DNA of 6,773 bases from Bacillota bacterium (GCA_021792885.1 JAJYTV010000102.1:1-6773); one strand, 5' to 3'; positions 1-5,526 are shown, numbered from the stretch's first letter. A program made the numbers and translations. Notes: generated by a model not told the origin, from the letters alone.

Positions 1-440
1 TCTTCGCGGTGAAGAGCCTCTCGCCACGGACCAGGGTGATCGGGGTGCAGGCCGCCGCGGCACCGGCGATGGCGCTTTCTTGGCGTGTCGGCCGGCGCCT
101 CGTGCAGGCGGCCGGCCACACCCTCGCGGACGGGCTTGCGGTCTCGGTCCCGGGCGAGATCACGTTCACCTACCTGCAGCACTACCTCGACGACCTGGTC
201 ACGGTCGAGGAGGAGGCGATCGCCGAGGCGATCGCTCTGCTGTTGGAGCGCGCCAAGATGCTCGTCGAGGGAGCCGGGGCGGTCGGCCTCGCCGCGGTCC
301 TCAGCCAGGGTCTCGCGACGCCGGGCAGCCGCGTCGCCGTACTCGTGACGGGAGGCAACATCGACGTCGGGCGCATCCTGCCCGACGCGGTGCGGGAGAT
401 GCTGCCGCAGGCGCCCCACTCAGGTGCCAAGAGGCGCTGA
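1..440 (+). CDS. Threonine ammonia-lyase (threonine dehydratase), C-terminal part
   Basis: This is the C-terminal part of a fold-type II PLP enzyme that deaminates threonine (often also serine) to 2-oxobutanoate and ammonia. The frame is open from base 3, so the start, the PLP lysine and the tetraglycine loop lie outside the window; the GTG at base 9 is internal. Visible family marks are VIGVQAAAAPAM, then TLADGLAVSVPGEITF, the helix with LLLERAKMLVEGAGAVGLAA, and VTGGNID near the end, the loop that contacts the pyridine nitrogen of PLP. The protein stops about 20 residues after GGNID, so it lacks the C-terminal ACT regulatory domain of feedback-controlled biosynthetic IlvA and resembles the shorter catabolic (TdcB-like) form. 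A related serine/threonine dehydratase or racemase of the same fold cannot be excluded. The next gene starts 94 bases downstream. Confidence 0.88.
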   Translation, partial: FAVKSLSPRTRVIGVQAAAAPAMALSWRVGRRLVQAAGHTLADGLAVSVPGEITFTYLQHYLDDLVTVEEEAIAEAIALLLERAKMLVEGAGAVGLAAVLSQGLATPGSRVAVLVTGGNIDVGRILPDAVREMLPQAPHSGAKRR

Positions 441-534
441 ACTGTGCGCTGAGTGAAGAGCGGTTCCGGGGCAGGATGCCCGCGACGCAACGCGAACCTC
501 GAAGACGAAGAGACGCGATGCAAGAGGGGCTTTT

Positions 535-975
535 ATGGACGTCACCGTTTACACCGACGGAGCCTGCTCCGGGAATCCTGGACCAGGGGGCTGGGCGGCG
601 ATCCTGATCGCCGGCGAGCACCAGAAGGAGATCTCGGGCTTCGCCCCCGAGACGACCAACAACCGCATGGAGATCACGGCCGTCCTCGAGGCGCTGCGCG
701 CGCTGACGAGGCCGTCTACGGTACGCGTGCATTCCGACTCCTCGTACGTGGTGAACGCCTTCCGCAAGCGCTGGCTCGACAACTGGCAGCGCAACGGATG
801 GCGCACGAGCACTGGGAAGCCGGTGGAGAACCAGGACCTCTGGCAGGCGCTTTTGGCGGTGGCGAGCCAGCACAAGGTGAACTTCGAGTGGGTCGAGGGG
901 CACGCCTCGGACCGCCTCAACAACCGCTGCGACGAGATGGCACGGGAGGCGATCCGCCAGCACGCGCGAAGCTAG
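535..975 (+). CDS. rnhA: Ribonuclease HI
   Basis: This enzyme cuts the RNA strand of RNA-DNA hybrids in the cytoplasm, removing Okazaki primers and R-loops. The 146-residue product matches the usual length of the E. coli-type enzyme. All the catalytic residues are visible: D8 in YTDGACSGNPGPGGW, E46 in NNRMEIT, D68 in HSDSSYV, H123 in VEGHASD and D133 in NNRCDEMA. The basic hybrid-binding protrusion is also present (residues about 77-102, with RKRW, NWQRNGW and the ENQDLW that follows). The ATG follows an AGAGGGG SD site at 523-529 with a 5-base gap, which fixes the start. It lies 94 bases after the threonine ammonia-lyase gene and 119 bases before the enoyl-CoA hydratase gene, so co-transcription is possible but not shown. 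No truncation or missing residue is seen. Confidence 0.97.
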   Translation: MDVTVYTDGACSGNPGPGGWAAILIAGEHQKEISGFAPETTNNRMEITAVLEALRALTRPSTVRVHSDSSYVVNAFRKRWLDNWQRNGWRTSTGKPVENQDLWQALLAVASQHKVNFEWVEGHASDRLNNRCDEMAREAIRQHARS

Positions 976-992
976 CACCGCGCGGCGCTGGC

Positions 993-1008
993 CGCACGCT
1001 CGCGTGCG
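993..1008 (+). other. Short GC hairpin after rnhA
   Basis: The arms CGCACG and CGTGCG pair perfectly around a CTCG tetraloop, 17 bases after the rnhA stop codon. Only a short CTTT lies downstream, so this is at best a weak terminator or an RNA 3' end structure. The rest of the 976-1094 gap shows nothing recognisable. Confidence 0.25.
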
Positions 1009-1094
1009 CAGCTTTGGCGCCATGACGGGAACGAGCAGGTCCAGGGGCGCCTGCCTGCAAGGCTGGCGGAGGCCTGCGGAAAGGCGGCGGTGCA

Positions 1095-1859
1095 ATGGGG
1101 GTCGTGACCTGCGACGTGCGCGGGTCCGTGGCGCTGGTCGAGTTCTCGCGCCTGGAGCAGCGCAACGCGCTCTCCAAGGCGCTCGTCGAGGAGCTCCTTG
1201 TAACGCTCGCGGGGCTTGCAGGGCGCAGCGACGTGCGCGCCGTCGTGCTGACGGGCGGTGGGGAGAACTTCTCCGTCGGGGCGGATCTCAAGGAGCGCGC
1301 GAGTCTGCCGGCTTCCGGGTGGGTCGAGCACCACGGGCCGTATGAAGCGCTGACCGGCGCGCTGCAGGCGATGCCGCAGCCGACGATCGCCGCTGTGCGC
1401 GGCTTCGCGCTCGGCGGCGGCTGCGAGCTCGCGCTCGGCTGCGACATCGTCGTCGCCGGTGAGGATGCGCGCTTCGGGCAACCGGAGGCGAAGCGCGGGC
1501 TGATCCCGGGCATGGGTGGACCTCAGCTCCTGTTGCGCCGAGTGTCGTACGGCGCCGCCGCATACCTCCTCTTCAGCGGGGCGATCCTCGATGCGCAGCA
1601 GGCGCTGCAGTGGGGGATCGCCACCGTCCTTGCCCAGGATCCGAGGCAGCGCGCGCTCGAGATCGCCGGGGAGTTCGCGTCCGCCTCCCCGATCGCCGTC
1701 CGCGGCCTTCGCCGCCTACTGCGCGGCTCGCAGGAGGCCTTCACCGCCCGCTACGCGGCAGAACTTGACGCATGGCGGGAGGCTGTCGCATCGGGCGACC
1801 CCATCGAGGGCGCACTCGCCTTCGTGCAGCGGCGTACACCTGTCTTTCCCGATCGCTGA
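1095..1859 (+). CDS. Enoyl-CoA hydratase/isomerase family protein (crotonase)
   Basis: This is a crotonase-fold enzyme acting on acyl-CoA thioesters in the cytoplasm. The 254-residue length is typical of single-domain enoyl-CoA hydratases. The first oxyanion-hole segment is GGGENFSVGADLKE (about 54-67). The second is GFALGGGCELALGCD (about 103-117), followed by ARFGQPEAKRGLIPGMGG (about 125-142). Both glutamates used by true hydratases are present, E111 in GGCELA and E131 in FGQPE, 20 residues apart as in rat mitochondrial hydratase, so water addition to a 2-enoyl-CoA is the best guess. The substrate chain length and pathway cannot be read from the sequence. The ATG has only a moderate SD (GGAAAGG at 1078-1084, or GGCGG at 1086-1090). 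The gene converges on the leftward SDR gene across 174 bases without a convincing terminator. A family member with isomerase or thioesterase activity is the main alternative. Confidence 0.93.
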   Translation: MGVVTCDVRGSVALVEFSRLEQRNALSKALVEELLVTLAGLAGRSDVRAVVLTGGGENFSVGADLKERASLPASGWVEHHGPYEALTGALQAMPQPTIAAVRGFALGGGCELALGCDIVVAGEDARFGQPEAKRGLIPGMGGPQLLLRRVSYGAAAYLLFSGAILDAQQALQWGIATVLAQDPRQRALEIAGEFASASPIAVRGLRRLLRGSQEAFTARYAAELDAWREAVASGDPIEGALAFVQRRTPVFPDR

Positions 1860-2033
1860 CCCAGGACCGGAGGGCATCGGGGAGCACCGGCATGACAGCA
1901 GGGCAGTTGCGCAACCCCCTTTGCGGGCCGGCCAGGTGAACCGCATGAGGTGGGACAGCGGGCCAGCGCTCCCGGCCTTGATCGGTGTGCTACCGCGGCG
2001 CCGAGCGGGCCGCCGTCGCATCGCAGTCCTGAG
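1860..2033. other. Convergent intergenic spacer
   Basis: This spacer lies between the converging enoyl-CoA hydratase and SDR genes. It holds only small, weak inverted repeats, such as CGCAA/TTGCG around 1910-1925 and an 8-base GGCCGGCC palindrome. No T-run stands beside them on either strand, so no terminator is called and no gene is seen. Confidence 0.5.
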
Positions 2034-2789
2034 CTACTGCGTCATCTTGGTAGCCATGCGGGCTACGAAGCCGCGCGGCAGAAGTGGCATGATGCGCACG
2101 CCGAAGCGGTTGAACGCGCCCACGACATGCTTTCTCTTGCCGCGCTGGAGGGCCGCTAGCCCTTCGCGCGCGACCTGGCGTGCGGGCACGGTGCCCGGCG
2201 GGCGGTGCATCCCTGCGCCGAGGAAGAACTCGCTCTCTGTGGCGCCGGGGTAGAGTGTCAGGTAGCGGACGCCGCTGCCCTGGAGTTCGAATGGCAGCGT
2301 GTCGCCGAGTGCGTGGACGAACGCCTTGGTCGCGGCGTAGGCGGCCATGTTCGGCGCGGGGACGAAGACAACCCCGGACGCGACCTGGATGATCGCGCCG
2401 CGGCGGCGCTCGCGCATGCCCTGCACGAAGGCGTGCGTCCAGTCGAGCAGCGCGCGGCTGTTCAGATCGATCATCGCGTGCAGGCGATCGAGGTCCGCGT
2501 CGGCGAAGGGGCGGTAGTCGCCGATGCCCGCGTTGTTGACGAGCAGGTCCGGCACGAGTCCCCGGCCGGCGAGGTGCGATAGCGCCTCCTGCGGAGCTCC
2601 GAGACGCACGACGTCGAGCACGAGCGTCTCTCCGCTGCCCTCCGGGAGACCGGCGAGCACCTGCGCGAGGCGATCTGCGCGCCGCGCGATCAGCACGACG
2701 TAGTGGCCCTGGGCGGCGAGTTCGGCGGCGAAGGCGGCGCCGATGCCGGACGACGCGCCGGTGACGACGGCGCAGTAGCGCTCTGCGAT
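2034..2789 (-). CDS. Short-chain dehydrogenase/reductase (classical SDR), apparent ATC start
   Basis: This is an NAD(P)-dependent oxidoreductase with a Rossmann fold; its substrate is unknown. Read from an ATC codon at 2789-2787 it has 251 residues, the normal classical SDR length. All family motifs are then present: TGASSGIG (10-17) for nucleotide binding, the basic ARR (35-37) after the second strand, NNAG (85-88), N110, and the catalytic S138, Y151 and K155 (YAATK), followed by YPGATES. The ARR basic pair suggests NADP preference (inference). The first standard in-frame start is a GTG at 2696, but it lies beyond TGASSGIG and would give a protein without a cofactor site. Upstream of the motif this frame contains no ATG, GTG or TTG before an in-frame stop at 2825-2823. 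The ATC sits 6 bases behind a purine-rich AAAGGGGGGG. A sequence error that hides an ATG is the main alternative. Confidence 0.9.
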   Translation of the reverse strand: MAERYCAVVTGASSGIGAAFAAELAAQGHYVVLIARRADRLAQVLAGLPEGSGETLVLDVVRLGAPQEALSHLAGRGLVPDLLVNNAGIGDYRPFADADLDRLHAMIDLNSRALLDWTHAFVQGMRERRRGAIIQVASGVVFVPAPNMAAYAATKAFVHALGDTLPFELQGSGVRYLTLYPGATESEFFLGAGMHRPPGTVPARQVAREGLAALQRGKRKHVVGAFNRFGVRIMPLLPRGFVARMATKMTQ

Positions 2790-2795
2790 GGGAAG

Positions 2796-2805
2796 CCCCC
2801 CCTTT
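2796..2805 (-). promoter_or_regulatory. Ribosome binding site placing the SDR start at ATC
   Basis: On the minus strand AAAGGGGGGG is followed by CTTCCC and then ATC. The G-run is a strong but unusual SD site. It is the only one near the SDR N-terminus, and its spacing of 6 bases points to the ATC rather than to the GTG at 2696. Confidence 0.55.
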
Positions 2806-2811
2806 GAGCGG

Positions 2812-2817
2812 ATTGTA
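2812..2817 (-). promoter_or_regulatory. Candidate -10 box for the SDR gene
   Basis: TACAAT on the minus strand differs from TATAAT at one position. It would start transcription near 2805, giving a leader of about 16 bases that begins at the SD site. No convincing -35 hexamer is found at 16-18 bases upstream, where the sequence is around CGTCTTTT. Confidence 0.4.
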
Positions 2818-2845
2818 CCTCGTCACGCAGGCAAAAGACGCAGCA

Positions 2846-2874
2846 GCGCCCGCCGCATGGCTTGCGGCGGGCGC
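2846..2874 (-). terminator. Strong hairpin between panD and the SDR gene
   Basis: A perfect 12-base-pair stem (arms 2846-2857 and 2863-2874, GCGCCCGCCGCA and its complement) closes a 5-base loop, 10 bases after the panD stop. On the minus strand a TCTTTT run (2833-2838) follows 7 bases after the stem. This looks like an intrinsic terminator for panD, though the T-run is further from the stem than usual. Confidence 0.65.
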
Positions 2875-2884
2875 CTTGCGCCTC

Positions 2885-3241
2885 CTAGCGCAGCGCGACT
2901 TGCACTGGCCTGTTCTGCGTGTCCACGTGGACGACGGTCGGCTTCACCTGGCACGCCTCCTGCGGGCTGCAACGCGCGTACGCCATGATGATCACGATAT
3001 CGCCCGGCTGCGCGAGGCGAGCGGCCGCGCCATTCAGGCAGATGACGCCTTGACCGCCGCTGATCGCGTAGGTTTCGAGCCGGTCTCCCGTGGTGACGTT
3101 CACGACCTGCACCTGTTCGAACGGCAGGATCCCGCTCTCGTCGAGCAGCTCCTGGGCGATCGTGATGCTTCCCTCGTAGTTGAGGTCTGCGTCGGTCACG
3201 GTGGCCCGGTGGATCTTGCAGCGCAACATGGTCAGTTCCAT
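2885..3241 (-). CDS. panD: Aspartate 1-decarboxylase precursor
   Basis: PanD converts L-aspartate to beta-alanine, the precursor of the pantothenate half of coenzyme A. It is a cytoplasmic pyruvoyl enzyme made by self-cleavage of a proenzyme. The 118-residue product is close to the E. coli length (126). The cleavage site is in the canonical place: YEGS with G24-S25, where S25 becomes the pyruvoyl group. K9, H11, Y22, R54 and Y58 (TYAI) and the NGAAA segment at 70-74 align with E. coli. The chosen ATG has a GAGGAG SD site 9 bases upstream (minus strand, 3256-3251). A second ATG at codon 5 is possible but less well placed. The frame stays open upstream, but that extension lies across the promoter and does not look like protein. 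The gene has its own TATACT box and ends at a strong hairpin, so it is probably transcribed alone, with possible readthrough from the amidase gene. Confidence 0.97.
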   Translation of the reverse strand: MELTMLRCKIHRATVTDADLNYEGSITIAQELLDESGILPFEQVQVVNVTTGDRLETYAISGGQGVICLNGAAARLAQPGDIVIIMAYARCSPQEACQVKPTVVHVDTQNRPVQVALR

Positions 3242-3271
3242 CGCGTTCAACTCCTCACCATGCAAGCAAGG

Positions 3272-3277
3272 AGTATA
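3272..3277 (-). promoter_or_regulatory. panD: Candidate panD promoter -10 box
   Basis: TATACT on the minus strand matches the -10 consensus at five of six positions and lies 30 bases upstream of the panD ATG. The region 16-18 bases further upstream holds no good TTGACA-like hexamer and is instead occupied by a 14-base palindrome. That suggests an activator-dependent or otherwise regulated promoter (inference). Confidence 0.5.
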
Positions 3278-3287
3278 CCACGCGCCG

Positions 3288-3301
3288 CAGCGTCGACGCT
3301 G
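3288..3301. promoter_or_regulatory. 14-base perfect palindrome at the panD promoter
   Basis: CAGCGTCGACGCTG reads identically on both strands. It begins 10 bases upstream of the panD -10 box and covers the place where a -35 box would sit. Position and symmetry fit a dimeric regulator site, but no regulator is identified, and in GC-rich DNA such a palindrome can arise by chance. Confidence 0.35.
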
Positions 3302-3335
3302 GGCGTTCGTCGCAGCGCAGTAAGGATCTGGTGCT

Positions 3336-4265
3336 CTATCCTGCGCCGCCGGCGAGGAGATCCTGCTCAAGGTGCATCGAGACGACCCAGTTCGGCGCAT
3401 CGACGACTTCCGAGATCTTGAGATCGCCGGCCACCGACGCGAGGAGGTAGGCGTCGAGCGGGGAGAGCCCCGTGCGCCGGACGATCTCGTCGATCATGCC
3501 GCGGGTCGCGGCGCGGGCTGCCTGCAAAAGGTCCGGCGCGATGCCGGTCGTCGCGATGGCGCGGCCATGGCGCGCGCTGCGCGGGTGCGTCTCGACCAGT
3601 GGGTAGGGGCGGGCGGCGCCCTTCTCGAGGTGGAGGCGGACCGTCACTGCGGAGCTCGTCTCGATCGCCGTGCCGCAGACCTCGCCGTCCCCCTGCGCCG
3701 CGTGCGTGTCGCCCAGCGAGAGGAGCGCTCCCGGTACAGCGACCGGCAGGTGCAGGCGCGCGCCCGGAGTGATGTGGCGGATGTCCATGTTCCCACCCTG
3801 GGGACTGGGCGGCACGATCGGATGCTCGCCCTTCGCGGCGAGCGCGACCCCGATTGTGCCGATGAAGGGTACGACGGGGATCCGCAGGCCGGGCAGAAGT
3901 TCCGCCGCGTGCTCCGAGACGTTGGAGATGCGCAGGTGCGGCGTCTCGAACTCGTCCGCCAAGAGGCCGAAGCCGGGGATGTTCGCTGTCCATCCCCAGC
4001 TGTCGAGGTCGATCGAGAGGACCTCCACGACGAGGCTGTCGCCCGGTTCCGCGCCCCGCACCAGGATCGGGCCCGTGACGGGGTTCACGCGCGAGAAGTC
4101 GAGCCGCGCGACGTCCTCGACGCTCGCATCGGCCCCGAACTGTCCGCCGGAGGCGTTCGCGACCTCGAGGGTGACGGTCGCGCCAGGATCGACCGTGAGC
4201 GCGGCGGGGAGGTCCCGGTTCCAGGAAAAGTGTGCGGATGTGCGCGGGATGTGGAACGACGCCAA
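3336..4265 (-). CDS. Acetamidase/formamidase family protein (FmdA/AmdA)
   Basis: This family hydrolyses short amides such as formamide or acetamide to ammonia and the acid, in the cytoplasm, often for nitrogen supply. From the TTG start the product has 309 residues, in line with the shorter members of the family. Marks seen are WNRDLPAALTVDPG near the N-terminus (15-28), then QGGNMD (156-161) and the highly conserved GDTHAAQGDGEVCGTAIE (185-202), with acidic and histidine residues D186, H188, D193 and E195. The TTG at 4265-4263 lies 6 bases behind a perfect GGAGGT. The upstream in-frame extension to an ATG at 4628 is low-complexity and unlike the family, so I reject it. No signal peptide or membrane segment is seen. 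The actual substrate cannot be told from sequence. It lies 94 bases upstream of panD on the same strand and diverges from the TetR gene. Confidence 0.93.
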   Translation of the reverse strand: MASFHIPRTSAHFSWNRDLPAALTVDPGATVTLEVANASGGQFGADASVEDVARLDFSRVNPVTGPILVRGAEPGDSLVVEVLSIDLDSWGWTANIPGFGLLADEFETPHLRISNVSEHAAELLPGLRIPVVPFIGTIGVALAAKGEHPIVPPSPQGGNMDIRHITPGARLHLPVAVPGALLSLGDTHAAQGDGEVCGTAIETSSAVTVRLHLEKGAARPYPLVETHPRSARHGRAIATTGIAPDLLQAARAATRGMIDEIVRRTGLSPLDAYLLASVAGDLKISEVVDAPNWVVSMHLEQDLLAGGAG

Positions 4266-4271
4266 GATACC

Positions 4272-4277
4272 ACCTCC
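4272..4277 (-). promoter_or_regulatory. Ribosome binding site fixing a TTG start for the amidase
   Basis: GGAGGT on the minus strand, a perfect SD core, is followed by GGTATC and then TTG. It decides the start at 4265. No competing ATG or GTG with an SD site exists close to the conserved N-terminus. Confidence 0.8.
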
Positions 4278-4443
4278 ACGGTGATGCAGGCCTTCGCCGC
4301 CTTGCGGCCCGTTCCTCTCGCGCATGGCGCTACAAAGCAGGGCCGGAATCCGATGCGGACATGGGGGTGCGCTGTGCAGGCCTGGGCTAGCAGGTAAGCG
4401 GACCCACGTGAGGAATAGCTTAGGGGTATCCGATTCTTTGCCA

Positions 4444-4463
4444 GAAGTGGTTGCGGCCACTTC
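4444..4463. promoter_or_regulatory. Hyphenated inverted repeat 1 upstream of the amidase
   Basis: GAAGTGG and CCACTTC form perfect 7-base arms around a 6-base spacer (TTGCGG). The site is 179 bases upstream of the amidase start. Its size and symmetry fit an operator for a dimeric regulator such as the neighbouring TetR protein, but this is inference. Confidence 0.35.
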
Positions 4464-4468
4464 CGCTG

Positions 4469-4490
4469 ACGGCCGTTCCTTGGCGGCCGT
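4469..4490. promoter_or_regulatory. Hyphenated inverted repeat 2, next to repeat 1
   Basis: ACGGCCG and CGGCCGT form perfect 7-base arms around an 8-base spacer. It starts 5 bases after repeat 1, and the two centres are 26 bases apart. The arm sequences differ from those of repeat 1, so the two are not copies. No T-run follows on either strand, which argues against a terminator. Confidence 0.3.
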
Positions 4491-4787
4491 GCGCAAGGCG
4501 AACCCGATCATCACGGACCTGCATATAGAGATCAGCGGAACGATGTCCACTGGCCCGGCGCGGCACACTTCACCGCAGGTGACGCAGCGCTGGCGATTGC
4601 GGCCTGGATCGCGACGTCGTCCTGCCAATTGGCTGCCTTCTGTTCCTTGCCGGAAGTTCCCTCATAGCGAAACGCGGTCCTGTGCCCTACCCATCTCGAG
4701 GCTCCGGCCACAAAGGGCCGTGCGCCACACGGGCACTGCGCATCGGGCATTGGTTGATGATCGTTCCTGCCTTCTTCGGCCTCTCGC

Positions 4788-4799
4788 TCCCCGCGGGGA
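4788..4799. promoter_or_regulatory. 12-base palindrome upstream of the TetR gene
   Basis: TCCCCGCGGGGA is a perfect palindrome 85 bases upstream of the TetR start, directly before TTGAAT (4800-4805), which could serve as a -35 hexamer. No -10 box lies at the usual 16-18 base spacing; TCCTAT is 20 bases away. An autoregulatory operator is possible but unproven. Confidence 0.3.
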
Positions 4800-4869
4800 T
4801 TGAATACGCATCGCGGCCCGTGCGTTCCTATGCCTCTATCGCAAGCCCGTTCGTCCCATGGAGAACCCG

Positions 4870-4876
4870 AGGAGGT
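4870..4876 (+). promoter_or_regulatory. Ribosome binding site fixing a TTG start for the TetR gene
   Basis: AGGAGGT is a complete SD site. It is followed by 8 bases and then TTG at 4885. It lies inside the frame that would be used by the ATG at 4858, and that ATG has no SD site of its own, so TTG is the better start. Confidence 0.75.
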
Positions 4877-4884
4877 ACTGCGAC

Positions 4885-5526
4885 TTGGCCGGTGCCAAAC
4901 GACCGCCCGGACGGCCGCGCCTTGCGGACCTGTCGGTGCCCACCGACGTCTCGATCATCACGGCGGCTGCCAACCTATTCATGGACATGGGCTACCGCGC
5001 CGTAACGATGGAGATGGTCGCGGAGGCTGCGGGAGTGACCAAAGCCGCTGTCTACTACCACTTCAGCGACAAGGCGACGCTCTTCGTCGCGGCGGCCCAC
5101 CACGTGTTCGACCGGGCCCGCAGTGCGACTGAGAGACTGCTGGCGCAGCCCGGGTCGCTGCGAACGCGCTTGCTGGAGATCGCCAAGGTGATACTCGCCT
5201 TGCCGCGCCCCTTCACGGAGTTCGATGCGATGATGCATGAAGCGACGCTCGATCTCTCCCCGGAGCAGATCACCGACATCCATGCGCAGGAGCGCAGCGT
5301 CGACGAGGTCATTGAGCAGGCCTGCTTCACCGCGGCGCAGCGCGGCGAGATTCGCGCGCCGGACCCGATGCTGGCGGCACACGGCTTCCTCGCGCTGCTG
5401 CGCGTGGGACAGGCGCGCGACGAGGAGGGAAATCCGCGCTTCCCCGATACGCTCCGCACGGCGGATGTCCTCATCGACATGCTGTGGGGCGGGATCGACG
5501 TCGAGCGCGCTGCCCAGCAGAGATAA
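4885..5526 (+). CDS. TetR/AcrR-family transcriptional regulator
   Basis: This is a dimeric DNA-binding protein, usually a ligand-released repressor. From the TTG start it has 213 residues, typical of the family. The N-terminal DNA-binding domain covers about residues 22-68: helix 1 at SIITAAANLFMDMG, then TMEMVAEAAGVTKAAVYYHF, the standard TetR helix-turn-helix ending in YYHF-(S)-DKATLF. Ahead of it is a basic arm with PPGRPRL (7-13), which resembles the GRP core of an AT-hook. The C-terminal ligand and dimer domain is helical with no recognisable ligand motif. An ATG at 4858 would add 9 residues, but it lacks an SD site whereas the TTG has a perfect one. The gene diverges from the amidase gene and is followed, in the same frame 84 bases on, by the GAF-GGDEF gene. 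Either neighbour, or itself, may be its target (inference). Confidence 0.95.
   Translation: MAGAKRPPGRPRLADLSVPTDVSIITAAANLFMDMGYRAVTMEMVAEAAGVTKAAVYYHFSDKATLFVAAAHHVFDRARSATERLLAQPGSLRTRLLEIAKVILALPRPFTEFDAMMHEATLDLSPEQITDIHAQERSVDEVIEQACFTAAQRGEIRAPDPMLAAHGFLALLRVGQARDEEGNPRFPDTLRTADVLIDMLWGGIDVERAAQQR

Larger units (their letters stand above)
4266..4884. other. Long divergent intergenic region without a recognisable gene
   Basis: This stretch of 619 bases separates the amidase and TetR start codons. Open frames exist on both strands (for example 4324-4803 plus and 4532-4750 minus), but their products are arginine-, proline- and serine-rich, lack family motifs and lack good SD sites. The region carries three inverted repeats, described separately, and is visibly less GC-extreme in patches such as 4410-4450. 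It probably holds the promoters for both flanking genes, though no full -35/-10 pair stands out. No tRNA-like or other RNA gene was recognised. Confidence 0.5.

Noticed and set aside
469..481. GGGCA/TGCCC hairpin after the threonine ammonia-lyase gene
   Set aside because: The stem has only 5 pairs with a 3-base loop and no T-run, which is too weak for a terminator.
301..1095. Long minus-strand open frame antisense to rnhA
   Set aside because: It has no family motif and rnhA on the plus strand is unmistakable. Long antisense frames are expected at this GC content.
1990..2826. Minus-strand 278-residue open frame overlapping the SDR gene
   Set aside because: It is an arginine-rich shadow of the SDR gene in another frame; the SDR frame holds all the family motifs.
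3242..3400. N-terminal extension of PanD
   Set aside because: It would overlap the amidase stop and cover the TATACT box. The G24-S25 cleavage numbering is exactly canonical from the ATG at 3241.
4266..4628. 121-residue N-terminal extension of the amidase
   Set aside because: The sequence is unlike the family, crosses the probable regulatory region, and a perfect SD plus TTG lies at the conserved N-terminus.
4532..4750. Minus-strand 72-residue open frame
   Set aside because: It has less arginine than most chance frames here, but no well-spaced SD site, no known motif beyond a lone CPCG, and nothing to support expression. A homology search with conserved hits would revive it.
4324..4803. Plus-strand 159-residue open frame in the intergenic region
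   Set aside because: It has no SD site, no recognisable motif, and an arginine- and proline-rich composition typical of a chance frame in GC-rich DNA.
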